Positions 42,491 to 49,842 of a stretch of 64,000 bases of DNA are shown piece by piece; positions within the stretch are counted from its first letter, which is position 1, and each line of letters begins with the position of its first letter. Origin of the DNA: Hyphomicrobiales bacterium. GTDB lineage: Bacteria; Pseudomonadota; Alphaproteobacteria; Rhizobiales; Rhizobiaceae. The translations under genes were made by a program, and so were the position numbers. The stretch spans positions 38,429 to 102,428 of the forward strand of contig UBTA01000047.1 of the NCBI GenBank assembly GCA_900468065.1, written 5' to 3'. The notes below the pieces were generated by a model. That model was not told the origin of the DNA and did no database searches. It was given only the letters and a program-made list of their open reading frames with translations.

Positions 42491-43506
42491 CGATATCAGG
42501 ATTGGGGCCACATGGTGAACGCGCGGCACCGCCCGAGCGTATCGCCTTGTTCCCGGACGACATCGCGAGTGCCCGCGCAGCCCGCTTTCGCGTCGCCATC
42601 GTCCTCCACACAACTGCCAGCGACTGGGCCAAACAACAGGTCGCTGGCATCATGGCCACCTTCGGCGACTGCGAGACGGCCGTCATCGAGGTAGTCGATT
42701 GCGCATTCACGCCGGAAGCTCAGATCGCTGCGCTTGATCGTTTGCGCGGTGAAAAACCGGATGCGATCATTTCGATCCCGGTCGCCAATTCCACAGTTGC
42801 CGACGCGCACCGACGCGTTTCCCAAGAGGGCATCCGGCTTCTTCTTTTGGACAATGTCCCTACGGGTCTCCTTCCCGGCTCCGATTATGTGGCACTGGTC
42901 TCGGCCGATAATTTCGGCCTCGGCACCATCGCCGCCTCTTTTCTAGCAGCACGGCTTGCAAAAGGCGCTGCCGTCGGCATCCTGTCCTATCATGCCGAAT
43001 TCTTCGCCACCAATGAGCGCGAAATCGCCTTCGACAAATGGATGCGGATGGACCGCCCCGATATCCGGCTGCACGTGCGCAAATTCGACAGCATCCAGAC
43101 CGCCGGACAGGATGCATTGGCGCTGATTTCCGCTGAGCCGGGCCTCGCAGGTCTTTTCGTCGTCTGGGATACTCCCGCTATGGAGGTCGTAAAGGCCCTC
43201 AAACGGGCTGGCCACCACTTGCCGGTCACAACCATCGATCTAGGACGCGAAGCCGCAATCGACCTCGCCTCGGACGGAATGATCTGCGGAATTGGGGCCC
43301 AGCAGCCCTACCTTCAGGGCATAGCGGTTGCGCAGACCTGTGTGCTCGCACTCCTGGGAAAGCAGACACCGGATTGGGTCGCCCTTCCGGGCCTTGCCGT
43401 ATCCAGCGAGAATGTTGTCGAAAGCTTTCAGAAAGTCTGGCGCAAGCAGGCGCCGCGCGAGGTCCTTGTCAGTGCCAAACTTGTCCAAGGCAACTCCCGC
43501 TCTTGA
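42487..43506 (+). CDS. Leaderless (cytoplasmic) sugar-binding-protein homologue
   Basis: A 339-residue protein of the Peripla_BP_4 fold that starts inside the ROK stop (ATGA overlap). It has no signal peptide, membrane helix or lipobox: a polar 35-residue leader (TISGLGPHGERAAPPERIAL) leads directly to the first strand RVAIVLHTTASDWAKQQV. It aligns throughout with the exported binding protein at 38868-39989, for example DNVPTGLLPGSDYVALVSAD versus DNVPAGFTAGKEYVSSVSAD. It also lacks a DNA-binding domain, unlike LacI regulators. A cytosolic sensing role with the coupled ROK regulator is inferred. Confidence 0.85.
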   Translation: MTISGLGPHGERAAPPERIALFPDDIASARAARFRVAIVLHTTASDWAKQQVAGIMATFGDCETAVIEVVDCAFTPEAQIAALDRLRGEKPDAIISIPVANSTVADAHRRVSQEGIRLLLLDNVPTGLLPGSDYVALVSADNFGLGTIAASFLAARLAKGAAVGILSYHAEFFATNEREIAFDKWMRMDRPDIRLHVRKFDSIQTAGQDALALISAEPGLAGLFVVWDTPAMEVVKALKRAGHHLPVTTIDLGREAAIDLASDGMICGIGAQQPYLQGIAVAQTCVLALLGKQTPDWVALPGLAVSSENVVESFQKVWRKQAPREVLVSAKLVQGNSRS

Positions 43507-43518
43507 AATCTGCCTGAT

Positions 43519-43561
43519 TCAGCACTCGTCGGTCACACGTGCTGAGACGGACAGTTTTTTT
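43519..43561 (+). terminator. Terminator after the leaderless binding-protein gene
   Basis: TCAGCAC pairs with GTGCTGA (7 bp, 13-base loop), and a run of seven T follows nine bases later. It starts 13 bases after the stop codon, ending the ROK/binding-protein transcript. Confidence 0.6.
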
Positions 43562-43679
43562 ATTGTCACCTCCGTTTGAGTAGACCGCAAGTCGGCGAGA
43601 TTGAGAAATCACTGTCCTTATCGAACAGGCTCCTAGCTGAATGCCGGACACTCTGGATGACTGGTATCCAATGCTCGGA

Positions 43680-43870
43680 TCGAGGAAGTCAGCTTCCATG
43701 CTGAAGCGGTTCTTGACTGCCTCGAAGCCGGCCTTCAGGTTCTCGAGCGAGATTGATGAAGGTCAGGCGCATGAATGGCAGGCCCGTTTGCAGATCGTCG
43801 ACCTGCGAGCAGTCGGTGATGTGACGGCCCTCATCGGCTAGATAACCGGTGATCGCCGCGACGCTCACTG
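43680..43870 (-). pseudogene. purU: Relic of purU (formyltetrahydrofolate deformylase)
   Basis: The leftward strand encodes VAAITGYLADEGRHITDCS followed by QVDDLQTGLPFMRLTFI, which is the ACT-domain start of PurU, lacking its first residues. A frameshift follows, then ENLKAGFEAVKNRFSM in another frame. The deformylase domain that should occupy the next 200 residues is absent. It abuts the broken xylitol dehydrogenase, at the edge of a rearranged region. Confidence 0.7.
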
Positions 43871-44131
43871 GTCAAATACGATCTGCTTGACATCGGTCGG
43901 CCGTGCCTCGACTGCCCGTTCGAACGCCTTGATCGCGTCCTCGAACGTGAACGTTTCCGAGATCAGCGGGTTAAGATCCACACGACCCGACGCGTGCAAC
44001 GCGATCGAACGCTCATACTGGTGGGCGTAACGAAACACCGTCTCGATCCGGACCTCCTTGGTGGTGGCTGTCGAAACATCGAAGGCGACCGGATTGACGG
44101 GAAGACCGACTGCAACGGTCGTTCCGCCTGG
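43865..44131 (-). pseudogene. C-terminal part of a xylitol/sorbitol dehydrogenase (inverted half)
   Basis: The leftward frame encodes [38 protein letters not shown] and [15 protein letters not shown], ending normally at KQIVFDQ. These are the last roughly 85 residues of a zinc-type medium-chain polyol dehydrogenase. Its N-terminal half lies immediately adjacent but on the opposite strand (44146-44460). An inversion within the gene is the simplest explanation. Confidence 0.75.
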
Positions 44132-44145
44132 ACGATGGGGAGGGT

Positions 44146-44460
44146 GTGACCCATCTGAAAGTCGGCGACCGCGTGTGCATGGAGCCCGGCATTCCCGATC
44201 CGAATTCCAAGGCGAGCCGGCTCGGCATGTACAACATCGATCCCGCCGTCGCCTTTTGGGCAACGCCGCCGATCCATGGCGTTCTGACGCCGGAAGTTGT
44301 TCATTGGGCAAATTACACATTCAAGCTGCCTGACAATGTCAGCTTTGCTCAGGGCGCGATGGTGATGCCCTTTGCGGTTGGTATTTAGTCGGCGGCCAAG
44401 GCGAAAATCCTTCCGGGCGATACGGCTGTCGTTCTCGGCGCCGGACCGATTGGCAACGAC
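44146..44460 (+). pseudogene. Internal part of the same xylitol dehydrogenase, opposite strand
   Basis: The rightward frame encodes [20 protein letters not shown], then [18 protein letters not shown] and [21 protein letters not shown], the middle of a xylitol dehydrogenase. A TAG follows where the family has Gln, and beyond it AKAKILPGDTAVVLGAGPIG continues before similarity ends. The first roughly 75 residues (zinc-binding start) are missing. It carries an inversion breakpoint on its left, a nonsense codon and a truncated right end. Confidence 0.75.
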
Positions 44461-44738
44461 GACAACCCTTTCCTCGATAACATCGTAATGACTTCGTAGT
44501 GCTTGCGTCTGGATCGTTCGAGGAGACTATGGCAGAGAAATCGCACACGCCGACAACTTGATCGAGACGACCGGGCTAACGTTGTCGCCGGAAGATGACT
44601 GATCCGGGTCCTTTTCCATTCAGTCTTTTTGAGGCCACGATGGGCGGCACAAAACCGCCAGCCGGGAGTTAAGTACAATAACGGTGCACAACGCCACAGG
44701 ACGGCCCGCCCCATGTACCCTCAAAGGATTCAAGCATC

Positions 44739-45800
44739 ATGGCCAACCACGCACTCATCGTCGGCGCGACCGGCATCATTGGCAGTGCCGCTTCGGAACT
44801 GCTCGTGGAAAAGGGGTGGACAGTTTCGGCTCTTGCCCGTCGCCCAAGGGAAATGGCCGGCGTCAGGAAAATCGAAGCGGATTTGCTCGACGCAGCATCG
44901 CTGGGAGAAGCTCTGCAGGATACGGCCCCAACGCACGTCTTCATCTCTTCTTGGCTTCGCCAGGCAACCGAGGCGGATAACATCAGGGTCAACGGGACAA
45001 TGGTGAGGAACCTCCTCGACGCACTTCGCCCGGCCAGTTCGGTTAAGCACGTTGCGCTCGTGACAGGGCTCAAGCATTACCTTGGACCGTTTGAGGCATA
45101 TGGGAAGGGGGTCTTGCCGCAAACGCCGTTTCGCGAGGAACAGGGGCGGCTCGCCGGCGAAAACTTTTACTATGCCCAGGAAGACGAAGTTTTCGCCGCC
45201 GCCGCCCGCGACGGTTTCAATTGGAGCATCCACAGGCCACACACGATCATCGGTAAGGCGGTCGGAAATGCAATGAACATGGGTACGACGCTGGCGGTCT
45301 ATGCGACCATCTCCAAAGCCATCGGTCGTCCGTTCCATTTTCCCGGCGTCGAGATGCAATGGACCGGGTTGACCGACATGACGAGCGCGTCACAACTTGC
45401 ACGCCACCTTCTCTGGGCGGCGACGACACCCCGCGCAGCGAACGAGGACTTCAATGTCGTCAATGGCGACGTCTTTCGTTGGAAATGGATGTGGGGCCGT
45501 ATTGCCGATTGGTTTAAAATCGAACCGACAACGTTTGATGGGACGGTTCGTCCGCTTGAGTCCCAGATGGGTGAAGACGCCGCGATTTGGCGCAAGATCG
45601 CGAAGAAGCACGGACTTGCCGTAAGTGACATCGATCAACTCGTCTCGCCCTGGCATACGGATGCCGACCTCGGTCGGCCCATCGAGGTCGTGACTGACAT
45701 GTCAAAGAGCCGGAAGATGGGATTTCTCGACTATCAGCCAACGGACGACGCCTTTTTCGAACTCTTCGAGGCGCTGCGCAAGGACCAGCTCATTCCGTGA
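44739..45800 (+). CDS. PRISE-type SDR (progesterone 5-beta-reductase-like)
   Basis: A 353-residue atypical short-chain dehydrogenase, intact. The cofactor motif is IVGATGIIGSAA; the PRISE signatures VTGLKHYLGPF and NFYYAQEDEVF carry the catalytic Lys and Tyr. A WSIHRPHTIIG segment and WTGLTDMTSASQLA complete the fold. These enzymes reduce activated C=C bonds of enones with NADPH; bacterial substrates are unknown. It stands between decayed genes and appears to be transcribed alone. Confidence 0.9.
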   Translation: MANHALIVGATGIIGSAASELLVEKGWTVSALARRPREMAGVRKIEADLLDAASLGEALQDTAPTHVFISSWLRQATEADNIRVNGTMVRNLLDALRPASSVKHVALVTGLKHYLGPFEAYGKGVLPQTPFREEQGRLAGENFYYAQEDEVFAAAARDGFNWSIHRPHTIIGKAVGNAMNMGTTLAVYATISKAIGRPFHFPGVEMQWTGLTDMTSASQLARHLLWAATTPRAANEDFNVVNGDVFRWKWMWGRIADWFKIEPTTFDGTVRPLESQMGEDAAIWRKIAKKHGLAVSDIDQLVSPWHTDADLGRPIEVVTDMSKSRKMGFLDYQPTDDAFFELFEALRKDQLIP

Positions 45801-46058
45801 TCTTGCGCTAAGGGCTCGATGCAACGCAACGTCAGCTTCTAGAATTCGATAAAACGTTCTCAACGACTGATGAGCGGGCGGGAGGGTGGACGATCGGCAT
45901 GACGGCGCAAGGCTGAAAATCATTTCCGCTGTGGGTCAAAGCGACCGTCGCAATCGTATGTAATGGAATTTGATAAAGACGTTGTGGACTACCGCGGCCG
46001 GAAATTGTTGTTTCTCGCCCTGGAACTGGGGCGAGGCGCAACTTGACCAACGGCGGGG

Positions 46059-46496
46059 TTAGAAGCGGTCGTATGTTACGCGCCAGCGTTCCGCAGCGTC
46101 GAGAGGGGAAATCACCAGTTTGTCGCCAGAGACCTCGAACTTACGCTCCAGCCTCTGGCCGATAAGATTTCGCACGAGGGAAGATTCTACCGTGATCGCG
46201 AAGACATTCTTAGCATCATCGATATCGACGGGGCCGTAGTAGGCTTCATAGGCTTTCGTGGTATAGGGCGTATCAGCGGCGTTCGCATCCGGATTCATCG
46301 CCTGAACCGACAATGTTCCGCCCTGCGTGAACACAAGCTGACCAGAGTGAGGAATGGGCTGAAGGTTCCCCTGCGGGCCGACCTCCAGCGAAGCCATCTT
46401 CCAAGCGCCGACGATCGGAGATTCGGCGTCGTTGGCGAAGGCCGCCGTTGAAAAGGCGAAGGCCGACGCCGCAATGGCGATTTAGAAACTGTTCAT
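46059..46496 (-). pseudogene. Lipocalin-like secreted protein with a nonsense codon in its signal peptide
   Basis: Reading from the ATG at 46496 gives MNSF, a TAA stop (46482-46484), then IAIAASAFAFSTAAFANDAE and an uninterrupted 130-residue lipocalin_5-like domain (GAWKMASLEVGPQGNLQPIP, VFAITVESSLVRNL). A single A-to-T change would account for the stop (AAA to TAA). Without it the protein would have a standard signal peptide. An internal ATG could give an unexported domain. It lies downstream of the MFS and SDR genes of a LysR-controlled cluster. Confidence 0.72.
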
Positions 46497-46779
46497 GGTT
46501 GTGGTCCTCGGATTGCTTGGGAGGGAAGGTCGGTCATATCCGTTCAATACGCACCCGGTACTCCGGTACTCGCCGCGCACGAGAAGCGCGTCGAAGCTTC
46601 ATCTCCCGCGCAAGCTGACAGAGGACGGAAGCGGACCGTTCGGAGACGAGCGGCCCGGCGACCTCTGCTGTTTTAAATTGTGGGGCAACCTCGCCCTTTT
46701 TTACGCGGATTACAAATGGGACGGCCTGATCAGGCTCGGCCGTTTCGATAACAACGTTCGAGGACTTCGGCGGGATCGA

Positions 46780-47507
46780 GAAGATTGTTCGGAAAAGTAT
46801 CTCGTTAATGTCGACGTCGTCCGGCTCGTTCACCGCGAAGGCAACCGTCCGGGCAAACGTGTCGGCTCCGACGGCGATCTTGCTGGCGAAGTCCTTCGCC
46901 CCGGCCTGGATGTCTTTCTCGCTGATGTGTTCGAGGAGTTCGGTGCTGACTGCGCCGGGCGAGATGATGGTCGTCCGGATGTTGTAGGGACTTCTTTGCG
47001 AAGACCTTCGGACAACGCTCGAACCGCGAACTTCGTAGCACAGTAAACTGCGGCTCCGGGATCGACGACATGTCCGTAAACCGAGGAGACATTGATGATA
47101 TGGCCCGACTTCCTTTGCTTCATGTACGGCAGCGCGGCGGCAATGCCGAGAGCACACCGTTGATGTTAACGTCGATCATTCGATCCCATTCGTCGACCTT
47201 AAGACGTTCCAAGGGGGCAAGCGGCATCAGGCCGGCATTGTTCAGCAGGACATCGACGTGTCCGAACTGACGAACCGCGGTGTCGACCAGGTTCATGACC
47301 TGCTTCCTGTCTGTGACGTCTGTCTCGACAGCGACCGTCCGGCAGCCTTTGGACGTAAGCTCAGCGGCAAGCGCGTCGATGCGCTCGCGCCTTCGGGCAC
47401 CTAGCACGACGATAGCACCTCGCCGCGAGATGACGTGTCGTCGCTTCCCCAAGACCCCTGCTCGCCCCTGTTAGGACAACGACTTTGTTCTCTATTACCT
47501 TAGACAT
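46780..47507 (-). pseudogene. Multiply frameshifted SDR gene
   Basis: The start [20 protein letters not shown] at 47507 is followed by segments in different frames: [20 protein letters not shown] with [14 protein letters not shown], then [18 protein letters not shown] with [16 protein letters not shown], then [19 protein letters not shown] and NEPDDVDINEILFR. All classical SDR motifs are present but at least three frameshifts separate them. It begins 29 bases after the MFS gene and was its operon partner. Confidence 0.8.
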
Positions 47508-47536
47508 GATAGTTCTATGTGGGTTTGCAGCGACGA

Positions 47537-48718
47537 TCAGATTCGACGGCTGGCGACCGCGCCTAACGCGGCCGAGACGAAAAGAAGGACGGCGGCAAGT
47601 AGGAACGCGCTCCAACATCCCGCCATATCGAAGAGAATACCCGCTGCGAAAGCTCCACCCGCGATGCTCAACTGGATCAGGGCCACCTGGAGACCACCCG
47701 CCGCTTCGAGTTCACCAGGCACCAGCCTTGCCATCCAGGTGTTCCATGCGACGGGTACCGGGGTCGAAAAGAAGCCCCACAGAACGAGAAGAACTGCCGT
47801 GGCCCAAGGAGAGGATCCGTGGATGATGAGAAGGACTGCAATCAAGGCGACCACGCCGGGCATGCCGACAAGCGCCACGGCGAGGTGCCTGCGTAGGACG
47901 ACGCCGATAAGCGACGTTCCGGCGAGCCCGCCCAAGCCGACACCAAGAAGCATCAGTGACAACGAGTTCCGACCGACCCCGGTAACGCCTTCGAGAAACG
48001 GACGCAGGTAGATCGAAAGAGCATTCATCCCCATGAACACCAGGCAGGTCGCGGCCATTCCGACGAGGAAGGAACGGTTGCGAAGGAGTCCGAACATCTT
48101 GCCCGTCGACACGGTCTCGCTGGCGGGCAGCCTTGGAAGAACGAGCATCTGCCAAACCAGCGCGGTGAGACCGATTGGAACCGTGACGAGGAAGGTGCCG
48201 CGCCATCCGATCATCCCACCGAGAAAGCTTCCGATCGGTGGCGCGATGACGATAGCGAACGCTGTGCCGCCCTGGAGAAGGGCGATCGCCTTGGGCAGTT
48301 CCGAGGAAGACGCCAGGCGCGCGAGTATGGCAGTCGAAAGTGACCAGAAGCCTCCTATGGCGAGGCCGACAAGCGCACGGCCAATGAGGAAGGTGGCAAA
48401 GTTGGGAGCGACAGCGACGATCAGGCTGGAGACAGTCAAAATCGCAGTATAAATGAGGACGACCGACTTTCGGCCTATCCTCGCAAGCAACCCGTTGCCG
48501 AACAGGCTGGTCCCGACGGCGAAAAAGCCTGACACCGTGATCGCCAAACCAGCCTGACCCTCCGTGATCTGCAGGTCCTGTGCAATCGGCGTCAGGAGGC
48601 TCACAGGAAGGAACTCCAGCCCGACCAACAGGAACGTCAGCAGGGAGAGGCAAACCACCGGTGCCCAAGGCATGGTGGTGTCTTCACCGGGGACTTCGCT
48701 CAAGGCATCAACGCTCAT
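47537..48718 (-). CDS. MFS transporter (DHA1/AraJ-like exporter)
   Basis: A 393-residue, 12-helix major facilitator; the start at 48718 has GGAGAA upstream. The DHA1 features GLEFLPVSLLTPIAQDL in helix 1, FGNGLLARIGRKSVVL after helix 2 and ALVGLAIGGFWSL in helix 4 indicate a proton-driven exporter of sugars or drugs. It is divergent from a LysR gene, with a palindrome between them. Downstream genes on the same strand are broken, so only the exporter remains functional in this unit. Confidence 0.9.
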   Translation of the reverse strand: MSVDALSEVPGEDTTMPWAPVVCLSLLTFLLVGLEFLPVSLLTPIAQDLQITEGQAGLAITVSGFFAVGTSLFGNGLLARIGRKSVVLIYTAILTVSSLIVAVAPNFATFLIGRALVGLAIGGFWSLSTAILARLASSSELPKAIALLQGGTAFAIVIAPPIGSFLGGMIGWRGTFLVTVPIGLTALVWQMLVLPRLPASETVSTGKMFGLLRNRSFLVGMAATCLVFMGMNALSIYLRPFLEGVTGVGRNSLSLMLLGVGLGGLAGTSLIGVVLRRHLAVALVGMPGVVALIAVLLIIHGSSPWATAVLLVLWGFFSTPVPVAWNTWMARLVPGELEAAGGLQVALIQLSIAGGAFAAGILFDMAGCWSAFLLAAVLLFVSAALGAVASRRI

Positions 48719-48742
48719 TCTAGTTTCTCCTGTCTCTTGACC

Positions 48743-48761
48743 ACCAAATAGTCGCTTTGGT
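48743..48761. promoter_or_regulatory. Palindrome between LysR and MFS genes
   Basis: ACCAAA and TTTGGT form a perfect inverted repeat separated by seven bases within the 95-base divergent region. Position and symmetry suit a LysR-type operator. Confidence 0.55.
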
Positions 48762-48813
48762 TTCGGCAGACTAGGAGCTACAATCCGCATGTCGATGTGA
48801 GAGAGATTCAACA

Positions 48814-49713
48814 ATGAAACGTGACGAGTTCACCGAGATGAGGGCGTTTCTCGAAGTGGCGCGCGAGCGCAGCTTCACCCGAGCCGCAGCGAAGCTTGGC
48901 GTCACGCGATCGGCGCTGAGCCATACGGTCAGCGCCCTGGAGGCGCGGATAGGGATACGACTGCTTGCCCGCACGACCAGAGACGTCGCGCCGACCGTCG
49001 CCGGGGGACGTCTCATGGAAAGCATCCAGCCGCACTTCGAGAGCATTGCCGCAGGCATCAACGCGATCAGAGCGTTGCGCGACAAGCCGTCCGGTCTTGT
49101 CCGTGTCGTCTGCCCGGACGACGCCGTGGACCTGGTGTTTCGCCGTAGGCTTCCGACTTTCCTGAAGGATTTTCCGGAAATCGGGGTGGAGATCATCGTC
49201 GACAACGGGTTCACCAATATCGTCGAAAGGCAGTTCGACGCTGGCGTGCGACTAGGCGAGGCCGTCGCACGCGACATGGTGGCAGTCCGCGTTGGACCTG
49301 ACGTATCGTATTCTGTTGTCGCCTCGCCCGAATATCTGGAGCGCCGATCACCGCCGTTGATCCCGCAAGAGCTACCAGACCATAATTGCATCAACCTTCG
49401 GCTTCCAACCTCTGGCGGTCTCTATGCCTGGGAATTCGAACGCGACGACCGCGAGTTCAGCGTTCGTGTGGACGGCCAACTTACCCTGAGCGACATCGCC
49501 TCAGCGGTTGATGCCGCGGTGGACGGGATCGGTCTCGCTTACGCGCCGACGGACCTCGTCCTGCATCTCGTCCAACAAGGAAAGCTAAAGCGCTTACTCT
49601 TGGATTGGTGTCCGACGTTTCAAGGCTATCACCTCTATTATCCTAGCCGCCGAAATCCATCGCCAGCCTTCTCGGCCTTCGTGGAAGCGTTCCGGTATAA
49701 AATGCGAAAATAG
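48814..49713 (+). CDS. LysR-family regulator of the MFS unit
   Basis: A 299-residue regulator with complete winged helix (FTRAAAKLGVTRSALSHTVS) and effector domain (GLVRVVCPDDAVD, YYPSRRNPSPAFSAFVEAFR). It belongs to the CrgA/DsdC-like group that usually controls an adjacent divergent oxidoreductase or exporter. Ligand unknown. The 95-base intergenic palindrome is the probable binding site. Confidence 0.92.
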   Translation: MKRDEFTEMRAFLEVARERSFTRAAAKLGVTRSALSHTVSALEARIGIRLLARTTRDVAPTVAGGRLMESIQPHFESIAAGINAIRALRDKPSGLVRVVCPDDAVDLVFRRRLPTFLKDFPEIGVEIIVDNGFTNIVERQFDAGVRLGEAVARDMVAVRVGPDVSYSVVASPEYLERRSPPLIPQELPDHNCINLRLPTSGGLYAWEFERDDREFSVRVDGQLTLSDIASAVDAAVDGIGLAYAPTDLVLHLVQQGKLKRLLLDWCPTFQGYHLYYPSRRNPSPAFSAFVEAFRYKMRK

Positions 49714-49842
49714 TGTCGGTGCAGACAGTGAAAAGTTTCCTATTGGTGCATTGTGGATGTCACGAAGCGGACCGGCTGCTTCCGTGCCATAGCGGCCGCG
49801 CTCTAGCTCCTGCGTAACGACAAGCGCCCTTGAAGATAAAGC

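Noticed and set aside
47712..48668. A 318-codon leftward open frame
   Set aside because: Alternative frame of the MFS transporter on the same strand; the translation is Arg/Pro/Gly-rich with no hydrophobic helices.
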